Of a DNA stretch of 64,000 nucleotides, positions 7,900 through 16,286 are shown one piece after another (position 1 is the stretch's first letter; each line of letters begins with the position of its first letter). The stretch is from Streptomyces albipurpureus. GTDB taxonomy: Bacteria > Actinomycetota > Actinomycetes > Streptomycetales > Streptomycetaceae. Position numbers and translations under genes: made by a program. A model generated the notes under the pieces. It had not been told where the DNA came from, did not search any database, and saw only the letters and a list, made by a program, of their open reading frames with translations. The stretch lies in NCBI RefSeq assembly GCF_023701525.1, contig NZ_JAMQAW010000052.1, positions 62,001-126,000 on the forward strand. The letters are read 5' to 3'.

Positions 7900-9634
7900 T
7901 CGACCAGGTCATCAGACCGCGCAGCGCGGGCCAGGTGCCATGGGTCTGGTACGAGCCGCAGTTGACCTTCTTGGTGAGGCAGTCGAGCGTCTTGTTCACC
8001 TCGGCGGGGGCGGTGTGACCGTTGCCCGCCTGGGTGGACGCCGGCATACCGATGGCGACCTGTTCGGGCCGTAGCGGCGGGAAGATGCGCGACTGGTTGC
8101 CGGCCACCGGGAAGCCGGTGAGCATCATGTCGGCCATCGCGATGTGGAAGTCCGCGTTGCCCATGGTGTGGTACTGGTTGTCGAGGCCCATGATCGGGCC
8201 CGAGTTGTAGTGCTGGACGTGCAGCAGGGTGAGGTCGCTGCGCAGGGCGTGGATCACCGGGAGGTAGGAGCCCGCCCTCGGGTCCTGGCCTCCCCAGGGG
8301 CCGGAGCCGTAGAACTGGTAGCCCAGCTGGACGAAGAAGGTCTCCGGGGCCATCGTGAGGACGAAGTTGGCGCCGTACTTCGCCTTGAGGGACTTGACCG
8401 CCGCGATCAGATTGGTGACCACGGGTGTGGTCGGGGAGCGGAAGTCCGTGTCACCGGTGTTCAGCGACAGGGAGTGGCCCTCGAAGTCGATGTCGAGCCC
8501 GTCGAGCCCGTACTCGTCGATGATCTTCGAGACGGAGGTGACGAACGCGTCCCGGGCTCCGGTGGAGGCGAGCTGGACCTGACCGTTCTGGCCGCCGATG
8601 GATATCAGCACCTTCTTGCCCGCCGCCTGCTTGGCCCTGATGGCGGTCTTGAACTCGGCGACCGATTCCACGTTGGGGCACTCGGTCACCGGGCAGAGGC
8701 TGAAGCGGATGTCGCCCGAGGTGACCGAGGTCGGTTCACCGAAGGCCAGATTGATGACGTCCCAGGAGTCGGGGACGTCCGCCATCCGGGTGTAGCCGGA
8801 GCCGTTGGCGAAGCTGCTGTGCAGATAGCCCACCAGGGCGTGGGCGGGCAGCAGCCCGGTGCCGGGAGTGCCCCCGCTGGTGGTGGTGGCGCTCACCGCC
8901 GCGGACTTGGCCGACTCACCGGCGCTGTTGGTGGCCGCGACCTGGAAGCTGTAGGCGGTGGACGGGGTCAGTCCGGTCACCACCGTCGAGGTGCCGGTCA
9001 CCGGGATGACCCGACTGCCCTGGTAGACGTTGTAGCCGGTGGCGCCGGGTGCCGCGGTCCAGGTCAGCGGTACGGATGTGGAGTCGGGCGACCCCGCGGC
9101 GAGTCCCGTGGGGGTGGGTGGGACCACTATCGGATCGCCGCCGGGGCCGAAGACCGAGAGGTCATCGACGTGATAGGCGGAGGTCCCGTACCAACCGTGG
9201 GTGTAGACGCTCACCGAGGTGGTCGACGCACCGGTGCGGAAGGTCTGGGTCAGCTTCTGCCAGGTGCTGGCCGACGGGGTCCAGGTGTAGGAATCGGTGG
9301 TACCGGTGCCGGAGACACCGAGGTAGGCGTAGCCGCCTTGGACCCACCCGCTGAGGGTGTAGGCGGAGTTGGGCTTGACGTTGATCGTCTGGCTGCACTT
9401 GGCGTGGTCATTGCCCACCGGGGTGGCCTTCAGGGCCGAGGTGCCGCCGTGGACCGGCGAGGTCACGGCCGTACCCGTACTCCCTGAGCAGCTCCAGCCG
9501 GTCAGGCCCGCCTCGAAACCGCCGTTGACGGCGAGTTCCTGGTCGGCCGCTTGGGCGGTGGTGGCGGTGGCGACGAGCCCACCGAGGGCGAGCACGGCCG
9601 CGGTCAGAGCGGCCGCGAGTCTGGTGCGATTCAC
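7835..9634 (-). CDS. secreted family-18 chitinase with carbohydrate-binding and FnIII domains
   Basis: A 599-residue extracellular enzyme that cleaves beta-1,4 GlcNAc links in chitin. Domains in order: Sec signal peptide (1-30, cut near AQAA), a jelly-roll-type carbohydrate-binding module (about 31-165, NGGFEAGLTGW), a fibronectin type III domain (about 172-253, TAYSFQVAATNSAGESA), a short linker, and the GH18 barrel (about 262-599). The barrel shows the LISIGG strand-3 motif and DGLDIDFE near residues 376-386, with the catalytic Glu intact. ATG at 9634 follows GGAGGT. The promoter carries a DasR-like palindrome, so GlcNAc-dependent control is likely. The 3' end overlaps the PAP2 gene by 65 bp. 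Confidence 0.95.
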   Translation of the reverse strand: MNRTRLAAALTAAVLALGGLVATATTAQAADQELAVNGGFEAGLTGWSCSGSTGTAVTSPVHGGTSALKATPVGNDHAKCSQTINVKPNSAYTLSGWVQGGYAYLGVSGTGTTDSYTWTPSASTWQKLTQTFRTGASTTSVSVYTHGWYGTSAYHVDDLSVFGPGGDPIVVPPTPTGLAAGSPDSTSVPLTWTAAPGATGYNVYQGSRVIPVTGTSTVVTGLTPSTAYSFQVAATNSAGESAKSAAVSATTTSGGTPGTGLLPAHALVGYLHSSFANGSGYTRMADVPDSWDVINLAFGEPTSVTSGDIRFSLCPVTECPNVESVAEFKTAIRAKQAAGKKVLISIGGQNGQVQLASTGARDAFVTSVSKIIDEYGLDGLDIDFEGHSLSLNTGDTDFRSPTTPVVTNLIAAVKSLKAKYGANFVLTMAPETFFVQLGYQFYGSGPWGGQDPRAGSYLPVIHALRSDLTLLHVQHYNSGPIMGLDNQYHTMGNADFHIAMADMMLTGFPVAGNQSRIFPPLRPEQVAIGMPASTQAGNGHTAPAEVNKTLDCLTKKVNCGSYQTHGTWPALRGLMTWSINWDRYNQWQFSRNFDAYNWS

Positions 9635-9678
9635 AACTACCTCCGGTACATGGGGGGTTGGGAGGCTGAGTCGCGCAC

Positions 9679-9707
9679 AATTTGGTCCAGACCAATAAGG
9701 TTGTCAA
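9679..9707 (-). promoter_or_regulatory. chitinase promoter (TTGACA-17-CAAATT)
   Basis: Read on the minus strand, TTGACA (9702-9707) and CAAATT (9679-9684) are separated by exactly 17 nt, 45 nt before the chitinase start. This is an unusually consensus-like promoter for this genome. The spacer holds the palindrome described separately. Confidence 0.75.
9681..9696. promoter_or_regulatory. DasR responsive element (dre-like palindrome)
   Basis: TTTGGTCCAGACCAAT carries 7-bp symmetric arms (TTGGTCC / AGACCAA around the centre). It closely resembles the Streptomyces dre consensus AGTGGTCTAGACCACT, which is bound by the GntR-family GlcNAc regulator DasR at chitinase genes. Its position between -35 and -10 fits repression by occlusion. 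Confidence 0.75.
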
Positions 9708-9731
9708 GGGTTCTCACAGACACCACGACAC

Positions 9732-10193
9732 TCACTCGTCCTCATGGCGGGCCAGAACGGCCGCCGCCTCGTGCATCGCGAGCTCCAGCAGCATCGGATC
9801 GGTGAGGTTCCCCGAGCCGTCGGGCGCGATCAACCAGCGATTGCCTCCCCCGCTGGCCCGAGCGGGGTGGGGGACCACGATCCAGGCACCCTGACCCGCG
9901 CCGCGGATTCCCGTGCCGAGCCACCGGCCGGCCGTGCCCGGCGGGACGAAGAAGCCCATCCGGGCGTCGCCGAAGTCGACCAGAACCGGCCCCGGCCGAC
10001 CCACCAGCCGATTGAGCACATCAAGGGTGGGATAGCCGAGTCGGCTCGGCAGGATCAACACATCCCAACGCCTGCCGGCGGGGAGCAGGGCAATCCGGAA
10101 GGGGTTGCGCTCCCACTCCCACCGGCACTCATCCGGGTCCGGCGCCACCGACGCCAACCACTCCACTGCCGCTTTGGCCCCCGAGACAGTCAT
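9732..10193 (-). CDS. conserved hypothetical protein
   Basis: A 153-residue soluble protein from ATG 10193, chosen because GGAGA precedes it by 8 nt; a longer form from 10241 is possible. Visible features are a WEWERNPF segment, a short hydrophobic core (WDVLILPSRLGYPTLDVLNRL), a GPVLVDFGDARMGFFVPPGTAGRW stretch and GNRWLIAPDGSG. Similar actinomycete proteins are sometimes labelled as primase-polymerase-like, but no catalytic acidic triad is obvious and I would not assign that activity. It sits between the chitinase (97 bp away, same strand) and the amine-oxidase operon terminator. Confidence 0.65.
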   Translation of the reverse strand: MTVSGAKAAVEWLASVAPDPDECRWEWERNPFRIALLPAGRRWDVLILPSRLGYPTLDVLNRLVGRPGPVLVDFGDARMGFFVPPGTAGRWLGTGIRGAGQGAWIVVPHPARASGGGNRWLIAPDGSGNLTDPMLLELAMHEAAAVLARHEDE

Positions 10194-10577
10194 CGCCCGG
10201 TCTCCGTCCTTCGATCCATGTATGCGAAAAATCGCCTGCACACGGAGAGAGCGGGTTGGGCTCCGGCTATGACGCGGGTTTGCTACTCGTTAGTAGTGAA
10301 CTGGGCCACGCCGCGGTTGACGACCGCGCGGCGCCGTCACAGCACAGCCCCAGTAGCGGGAAAGGACCTGGCAGGAGGGCTTTCAGAGGCCAGAACCGAA
10401 GCTCAGCAACCGGCGCCAGAGAGGTCGGAATCATAGATTCCCTAGACCTTGGGCCGGGTCCGCGTCATGACCTGTCGAACAGCACGCCAAGTACCGCTAT
10501 TTCGTACGAATGCGAGCCGGGACCCGCCCCCACTTCAAGGGCAGGTCCCGGAACGTGCGGTGGGCTGTTCGGACGCG
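10194..10577. other. 384-bp intergenic region
   Basis: No coding signal. The right end contains the hairpin terminator of the polyamine operon (10517-10551). The left end must contain the promoter of the leftward hypothetical gene. Nothing else stands out. Confidence 0.6.
10517..10551 (-). terminator. hairpin terminator of the polyamine operon
   Basis: CCGGGACC pairs with GGTCCCGG, followed after one mismatch by GCCC pairing with GGGC around a CCACTTCAA loop. It is about 26 nt downstream of the amine-oxidase stop. The U-tract is lacking, as is common in Streptomyces. Confidence 0.65.
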
Positions 10578-11990
10578 TCAGCTGTCGAACCCGAGGCCCA
10601 GTCGGTCCATTGTCTTCAGCCAGACGTTGCGCCGGCCTCCGTTGGCGTCCGCCTTGGCCATCGACCACTTGGTGATACCGATGCCCGCCCAGGCCACCGG
10701 CTCGGGCGGGAACGGCAGCGGCTTGCTCCGCACCATCTCCAGTTCGGTGCGCTCAGTGCGCTCCCCCGCCAGCAGATCGAGCATCACGTCCGCGCCGAAC
10801 CGGGTCGCTCCCACGCCCAGGCCCGTATAGCCCGCGGCGTAGGCGACCCGGCCGGAGTGTGCCGTACCGAAGAAGGCCGAGAAACGGGAGCAGGTGTCGA
10901 TGGCACCGCCCCAGGCATGGCTGAAGCGAACCCCCTCCAGCTGCGGGAAGTAGCGGAAGAAGTGCTCGGCGAGCTTGAGATAGGTCTCGGGGCGATGGTC
11001 GAGCTCGGCGCTGATCCGGCCGCCGAACGGATAGATCGCGTCATAGCCGCCCCAGAGGATGCGGTGGTCGGCGGTGATCCGGAAGTAGTGGAACTGGTTG
11101 GCGACATCGCCGAGGCCCTGACGTCCGTCCCAGCCGATCTCAGCGAGTTGGGCGGGGCTGAGCGGCTCGGTCATCAGCGCGTAGTCATAGACCGGCACCG
11201 TGTACGGGCGGACCCGCTTGACCAGGGAGGGGAAGACATTGGTACCGAGGGCGACCCGGCCGGCGAAGACCCTGCCGTACGCGGTGCGGACGCCCATGCC
11301 CGCACCGACCGTCGCGATCTCAAGCCCGGCGGTGTTCTCGTAGATCCTCACCCCGAGGTCGAGGCAGGCGCGCTTGAGACCCCAGGCGAGTTTGGCGGGG
11401 TGGAGCATGGCGGTGCCGCGCTTGTCCCACAGCCCGCCCAGGAAGATCGGGGAGTTCACCTCGGCGCGGACGGCGTCCTGGTCGAGGAGGGTGAGCCCCT
11501 CGATCCCGAGCCGCCCGGTCTCCTCGTGCATCTCGGCGAGCTCGGCCACCTGGTACGGCTCGGTGGCGATGTCGATGCTGCCGGTGCGCTCGAAGTCGCA
11601 GTCGATGGAGTAGCGGGCGACGGCTTCCTCGATTCCGTCGAGGTTGCGGGCGCCCATGTCCTCCAGTTGGTCGATCTCCCCTGGCCAGCGGGCGAGCCCA
11701 TTGCCCAGGCCATGGGTGAGGGACGCGGCGCAGAAGCCGCCGTTGCGGCCGGAGGCGGCCCAGCCCACCTCGCGGCCTTCGATCAGTACGACATCGGTGG
11801 CCGGATCGCGCTCCTTGGCTAGCAGCGCGGTCCACAGACCGCTGTAGCCACCGCCGACGACCAGGAGATCGCAGCGCTCGTCACCGGTGAGCGCGGGCAG
11901 CGGTACCGGCTTGTCGGGGTCGTCCAGCCAGTAGGAGAGGGGCTGGACGTCGGACAGGGATGAGGCAAAGGTCATGGCAGCTGGGGCCAT
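10578..11990 (-). CDS. FAD-dependent amine oxidase / DAO-family oxidoreductase
   Basis: 470 residues from ATG 11990, which has AAGGAG at 8-nt spacing; a GTG 9 nt upstream is also possible. The N-terminal dinucleotide-binding motif is LLVVGGGYSGLWTAL (about residues 38-52), followed by the GREVGWAASGRNGGF segment typical of DAO-family enzymes such as gamma-glutamylputrescine oxidase PuuB. The C-terminal GYTGLGVGATRFGADVMLDLL is the second FAD-contact region. It is the last gene of the ALDH-potDABC transcription unit, 37 nt after potC. Oxidation of putrescine or a conjugate to the aldehyde used by the adjacent dehydrogenase is the likely role. The exact substrate is inferred from context. Confidence 0.85.
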   Translation of the reverse strand: MAPAAMTFASSLSDVQPLSYWLDDPDKPVPLPALTGDERCDLLVVGGGYSGLWTALLAKERDPATDVVLIEGREVGWAASGRNGGFCAASLTHGLGNGLARWPGEIDQLEDMGARNLDGIEEAVARYSIDCDFERTGSIDIATEPYQVAELAEMHEETGRLGIEGLTLLDQDAVRAEVNSPIFLGGLWDKRGTAMLHPAKLAWGLKRACLDLGVRIYENTAGLEIATVGAGMGVRTAYGRVFAGRVALGTNVFPSLVKRVRPYTVPVYDYALMTEPLSPAQLAEIGWDGRQGLGDVANQFHYFRITADHRILWGGYDAIYPFGGRISAELDHRPETYLKLAEHFFRYFPQLEGVRFSHAWGGAIDTCSRFSAFFGTAHSGRVAYAAGYTGLGVGATRFGADVMLDLLAGERTERTELEMVRSKPLPFPPEPVAWAGIGITKWSMAKADANGGRRNVWLKTMDRLGLGFDS

Positions 11991-12026
11991 GGTTTCCACT
12001 CCTTCGAGAGCCCGCGGGCGCGGGCC

Positions 12027-12824
12027 TTACTTGGATTGTGCGCTGTGCTTTCGCCGGCTGCTGATCAGCTGGGCGACGACCACGATCAGTACGGCGATGA
12101 TGAACATGGCCGTACCAATGACATTGATCTGAACAGGTGTACCGCGCTGTGCCGAGCCCCACACGAACATGGGGAAGGTGACGGTACTGCCCGAGTTGAA
12201 ATTGGTGATGATGAAATCGTCGAAGGAGAGCGCGAAGGCGAGCATCGCGCCCGCGGCGATACCCGGAGCGGCGATCGGCAGGGTGACCCGGAGGAAGGTC
12301 TGTACCGGTCCCGCGTAGAGATCGCGCGCCGCCTCTTCGAGTCGCGGGTCCATGGAGAGGACCCGTGCCTTGACGGCCACCACCACAAAGCTGAGACAGA
12401 ACATGGTGTGGGCGATGAGGATGGTCCAGAAGCCCAGTTGGGCACCGAGGTTCAGGAAGAGCGTCAGCAGGGACGCGGCCATCACCACCTCGGGCATGGC
12501 CATGGGCAGGAAGATCAGCGAGTTGATCGCGCCGCGCGCCTTGAAGCGGTAGCGGACCAGGGCGAAGGCGATCATCGCGCCGAGGACGGTGGCCCCGATG
12601 GTGGCGAAGAAGGCGATCTGGAGGGAGAGGACGAGCGAGCCGCACATATCGGCGACACCGCAGGGGTCCTGCCACGCCTCGGTGGAGAACTCCTGCCAGG
12701 AGTAGTTGAACTTCCCGGCCGGATTGTTGAACGAGAACACCATCACGACGATGTTCGGCAGGATCAGATACGCGAGCGTCAAGAGGCCCGCGAAGACGAC
12801 GATATTGCGTCGGAGCCAGCGCAT
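12027..12824 (-). CDS. potC: polyamine ABC transporter permease (PotC-like)
   Basis: A 265-residue inner-membrane permease with six predicted helices, the first at residues 8-28. The EAA loop (LEEAARDLYAG, then FLRVTLPIAAPGI) contacts the ATPase. PotC-type features include the FSFNNP segment after helix 1 and the FALSFDDFIITNF stretch. The start overlaps the potB stop codon (ATGA type), so the two subunits are translationally coupled. With PotB it forms the channel for spermidine, putrescine or a related cation. Confidence 0.88.
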   Translation of the reverse strand: MRWLRRNIVVFAGLLTLAYLILPNIVVMVFSFNNPAGKFNYSWQEFSTEAWQDPCGVADMCGSLVLSLQIAFFATIGATVLGAMIAFALVRYRFKARGAINSLIFLPMAMPEVVMAASLLTLFLNLGAQLGFWTILIAHTMFCLSFVVVAVKARVLSMDPRLEEAARDLYAGPVQTFLRVTLPIAAPGIAAGAMLAFALSFDDFIITNFNSGSTVTFPMFVWGSAQRGTPVQINVIGTAMFIIAVLIVVVAQLISSRRKHSAQSK

Positions 12825-13747
12825 CAGACCAGGTCCTCCGTTCCGGCCCGGCGAATGTAGATCGTGACCACGATCAGCACGACCGCCATGAGGATGAATG
12901 ACAGCGCGGCCGCGGTCGGATAGTCGAGCACCCGCAGGAACTGCGACTGAATGACATTGCCGACCATCTTGGTGTCGGTGGAGCCGAGCAGTTCGGCGTT
13001 GATGTAGTCACCGCTGGCCGGGATGAAGGTCAGCAGGGTCCCCGAGACCACACCCGGCATGGAGAGCGGGAGGGTCACCTTGCGGAAGGTGGTCGACGGC
13101 TTGGCGTAGAGGTCGCCCGCGGCCTCATGGAGCCGGGAGTCCATCCGTTCCAGCGAGGTGTAGAGCGGAAGGATCATGAAGGGGAGGAAGTTGTACGTCA
13201 GACCGGTGACGACCGCGAGCGGGGTGGCGAGCACCCGGCTGCCGTCGGTCATCCCCAGCAGATTGGTGATGTCGAGGAAGCCGACGGTGTCGAGGACGTC
13301 CACCACCGGGCCGCTGTCCGAAAGGATCGTCTTCCAGGCCAGGGTGCGGATCAGGAAGCTGGTGAAGAACGGCGCGATGACCAGCACCAGCAGCAGATTG
13401 CGCCAGCGGCCTGCCTTGAACGCGATCAGATAGGCCAGCGGATAGCCGAGCAGCAGACACAGCACGGTGGCGGTGCCCGCGTAGAGCACGGAACGCACGA
13501 AGTGCGGCCAGTACTCGGTCAGCGCGTCCCAGTAGGTCTGGAAGTGCCAGGTGACCTTGAAGCCCTCTTCGAGGGAGCCGGTCTGTACCGAGGTGGACGC
13601 CTGGTAGACCAGCGGCAGTGCGAAGAAGACCACCAGCCAGAGGATGCCGGGGAGCAGCAGCCAGTACGGCACGAGTTTGCGGCGCAGTGAACGCTTGTGG
13701 ACCACGCCGGGTTCGGCCGCGGGAGCGGCGGTGGCGGTCGCCGTCAT
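12824..13747 (-). CDS. potB: polyamine ABC transporter permease (PotB-like)
   Basis: A 307-residue permease with six helices. The first (WLLLPGILWLVVFFALPLVY) is followed by a periplasmic loop, and the EAA motif reads LHEAAGDLYAKPSTTFRKVTLP. ATG at 13747 overlaps the end of potA by 4 nt and the stop overlaps the potC start. Partner of PotC; its family membership and position between potA and potC define the role. Confidence 0.88.
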   Translation of the reverse strand: MTATATAAPAAEPGVVHKRSLRRKLVPYWLLLPGILWLVVFFALPLVYQASTSVQTGSLEEGFKVTWHFQTYWDALTEYWPHFVRSVLYAGTATVLCLLLGYPLAYLIAFKAGRWRNLLLVLVIAPFFTSFLIRTLAWKTILSDSGPVVDVLDTVGFLDITNLLGMTDGSRVLATPLAVVTGLTYNFLPFMILPLYTSLERMDSRLHEAAGDLYAKPSTTFRKVTLPLSMPGVVSGTLLTFIPASGDYINAELLGSTDTKMVGNVIQSQFLRVLDYPTAAALSFILMAVVLIVVTIYIRRAGTEDLV

Positions 13748-14898
13748 GAGGCCGACTCCCCCACCGTCTCCACGCCCGCGTCGATGTCCTGTGCGGCATC
13801 GAGCCCGAAGGTGTGCTCCGGGTTCCAGTGCAGTACCACCCGCGCGCCGGGCACCAGCCGGACGTCCCGCTCGATGTTCTGGACGTACACCTCAAGGTCC
13901 GGGCAGACCGGGCTGTCGATGACGAACTGGGTGGAGACGCCGATGAAGCTGGAGGCGGTGATGGTGCCGGTGAGGCGGTTGCGGCCGTCGGTGATCTGGG
14001 CCGCCTCATCGGCGTGCAGCAGGGATATCTTCTCCGGCCGTACGCCCACCAGGATCTTGCCCCCGGTGGTGGGTGCGGTGGCGCAGCGGTCGGCGGGCAG
14101 CCGCAGGGTGGCGTCGGCGGCGGAGACAACGACCTTGCCAGCGCTGGTGGAGACGACTTCGGCCTCGATCAGGTTGGAGGTGCCGAGGAAGTTGGCGACG
14201 AAGGTGGTGTGCGGATTCTCGTAGAGCTCCGCGGGCGCGCCGAGTTGTTCCACCCGTCCGCCGTTCATCACCGCGACCGTGTCGGCCATGGTCATGGCCT
14301 CTTCCTGGTCATGGGTGACATGGACGAAGGTGATGCCGACCTCGGTCTGGATGCGCTTGAGTTCCAGCTGCATCTGGCGGCGCAGCTTGAGGTCGAGGGC
14401 GCCCAGCGGCTCATCGAGCAGCAGCACCTGGGGATGGTTGATGAGCGCTCGGGCCACGGCCACTCGCTGCTGTTGGCCACCGGAGAGCTGGTGCGGTTTG
14501 CGCTGGGCGAAGTCACCGAGCTCCACGAGGTCCAGCATCTCGCCGACCTGCTTCTTCACCGACTTGATGCCTCGGCGGCGCAGACCGAAGGCGACGTTCT
14601 CGTAGATCGTGAGATGCGGGAAGAGCGCATAGCTCTGGAAGACCGTGTTCACCGGCCGCTTGTACGGCGGTAGGCCGGTGACATCGCGGTCGCCGAGGAA
14701 GACGGTGCCGGTGGTGGGGTCCTCCAGCCCGGCGATCATCCGCAGGGTGGTGGTCTTCCCGCAGCCGGAGGCTCCGAGCAGGGCGAAGAACGAGCCCTGC
14801 GGGACGGTGAGGTCCAGGGGGTGCACTGCTTGGAAGGAGCCGTAGTTCTTGCTGATCCCGGAGAGGCGGACATCTCCGCCCGCTTGTGTGTCAGTCAT
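13744..14898 (-). CDS. potA: polyamine ABC transporter ATP-binding protein
   Basis: A 384-residue ATPase that drives uptake. Walker A GASGCGKTTT lies near residues 42-51, then LSGGQQQRVAVARA, Walker B VLLLDEPLGALD and the H-loop VTHDQEEA. The C-terminal 130 residues form the TOBE/OB substrate-sensing domain usual for PotA/MalK proteins (VGVRPEKISLL). The stop region overlaps potB by 4 nt. The 75-bp gap to potD shows no terminator, so potD-potA is probably one message. Confidence 0.92.
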   Translation of the reverse strand: MTDTQAGGDVRLSGISKNYGSFQAVHPLDLTVPQGSFFALLGASGCGKTTTLRMIAGLEDPTTGTVFLGDRDVTGLPPYKRPVNTVFQSYALFPHLTIYENVAFGLRRRGIKSVKKQVGEMLDLVELGDFAQRKPHQLSGGQQQRVAVARALINHPQVLLLDEPLGALDLKLRRQMQLELKRIQTEVGITFVHVTHDQEEAMTMADTVAVMNGGRVEQLGAPAELYENPHTTFVANFLGTSNLIEAEVVSTSAGKVVVSAADATLRLPADRCATAPTTGGKILVGVRPEKISLLHADEAAQITDGRNRLTGTITASSFIGVSTQFVIDSPVCPDLEVYVQNIERDVRLVPGARVVLHWNPEHTFGLDAAQDIDAGVETVGESAS

Positions 14899-14973
14899 CG
14901 GTCGCGTTCCCAGGGGTTGCGGAGATACGGGGATGGGGGCGCAGGGTGGCGGGGCGCATGGGCCGGGGCGGGC

Positions 14974-16230
14974 TCAAGCGCCGATGAGCTTGGCGAACTT
15001 CTCCTCGTACGCCTTCTCTTCCTTGGCGGTGAGGGAGCGGAAGGAGTTGGACTTGGCGGCCATGGCCTTGTCCGGGATGATCAGCGTGTTGTTGGCCAAG
15101 GCGGGGTCGATCTTCGCCAGTTCCGGGAGTACGCCCTCGACCGGGCAGACGTAGTTGATGTAGGCGGCGAGCCGCGCGGCGACCGGGGGCTCGTAGTAGT
15201 AGTCGATGAGCCGGGTCGCGTTCTTCTGGTGGCGGGCCTGGGCCGGGACCAGCAGGTTGTCGCTGGAGGTGATGTAGCCGGCGGCGGGGATCGCGTACTT
15301 GATGTCGGGGTTGCCTGCTTGCAGCTGGATGACGTCGCCTGCCCAGGCCAGACAGGCCGCGAGGTCGCCCTTGTCCAGGTCCGAGGTGTAGTCGTTGCCG
15401 GTGAAGCGGCGGATCTGCTTCTTGTCGACGCCCTTCTGGAGCCGGCCGATGGCGGCGTCGTAGTCGGCGTCGGTGAAGTCGCCCGGGTCCTTGCCGATGT
15501 CCAGCAGGGTCATGCCGACGGTGTCGCGCATCTCGGTCAGGAAGCCGACCCGGCCCTTGAGGCTGGGGTCGTCGAGGAGCTGGGTGACGGAGTCGACCTT
15601 CTTGCCGCCGGTCGCCTTGCTGTTGTAGGCGATGACGGTGGAGATACCGGTCCAGGGGTACGAGTAGGCCCGGCCGGGGTCCCAGTCGGGGCTGCGGAAC
15701 TGCGGCGAGAGATTGGCGAACGCGTTCGGTAGCAGCGATGCGTCGAGCTTCTGCGCCCAGCCGAGGCGGATCATGCGGCCAGCGAGCCAGTCGGTGACGC
15801 TGATCAGGTCGCGGCCGGTGTCCTGGCCCGCCGCGAGCTGGGGCTGGATCTTGCCGAAGAACTCGACGTTGTCGTTGATGTCCTCGGTGTACTTGACCTT
15901 GATGCCGGTGCGTTTGGTGAACTCGGTCAGCGTGGGACGGCTCTTCTCGTCCTCGCTGATGTCCATGTACTCGGTCCAGTTGGAGAAGCTGAGGGTCTTC
16001 TCCTGGTCGGAGCGGTCGTCGGACGACTGCGCTCCGCCTTCGCGTTTGGCAGGCGGGATGCCACAGCCGGTCAGGGCGGCCAGGCCACCGACGGAGAGGG
16101 CACCGACGCCGCTCGCGCGCAGAACCGAACGGCGGGTCAGCGCGCCCCGGCCGTTGGTGAGTGTGCGCTGTATCGCCGCGACCTGTGCCCTGGACAGGTC
16201 GTACAAACCCTCGGACTCGTTTCGGTCCAT
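14974..16230 (-). CDS. potD: polyamine-binding lipoprotein
   Basis: A 418-residue substrate-binding protein from ATG 16230; a TTG one codon upstream is possible. An unusually long N-region (about 35 residues) ends in a twin-arginine-like TRRSVLRASG. A hydrophobic stretch and the lipobox LTGC follow, so it is probably Tat-exported and lipid-anchored. The mature domain shows PotD/PotF hallmarks (SFSNWTEYMDISE, TGIKVKYTEDINDNVEFFGK, YSYPWTGISTVIAYN). The substrate is likely putrescine or spermidine. It lies directly downstream of a hairpin that separates it from the dehydrogenase gene. Confidence 0.9.
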   Translation of the reverse strand: MDRNESEGLYDLSRAQVAAIQRTLTNGRGALTRRSVLRASGVGALSVGGLAALTGCGIPPAKREGGAQSSDDRSDQEKTLSFSNWTEYMDISEDEKSRPTLTEFTKRTGIKVKYTEDINDNVEFFGKIQPQLAAGQDTGRDLISVTDWLAGRMIRLGWAQKLDASLLPNAFANLSPQFRSPDWDPGRAYSYPWTGISTVIAYNSKATGGKKVDSVTQLLDDPSLKGRVGFLTEMRDTVGMTLLDIGKDPGDFTDADYDAAIGRLQKGVDKKQIRRFTGNDYTSDLDKGDLAACLAWAGDVIQLQAGNPDIKYAIPAAGYITSSDNLLVPAQARHQKNATRLIDYYYEPPVAARLAAYINYVCPVEGVLPELAKIDPALANNTLIIPDKAMAAKSNSFRSLTAKEEKAYEEKFAKLIGA

Positions 16231-16255
16231 CAAACTGCGCCCTTTCGGGATGGGG

Positions 16256-16280
16256 GCCGCCCCTCGCGGGGAGGGGCGGC
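16256..16280 (-). terminator. strong hairpin between ALDH gene and potD
   Basis: GCCGCCCCTC and GAGGGGCGGC form a perfect 10-bp stem around a 5-nt loop in a 56-bp gap. As there is almost no space for a separate potD promoter, it may act as an attenuator or mRNA-end element rather than a full stop. Confidence 0.6.
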
Positions 16281-16286
16281 GGCTGG

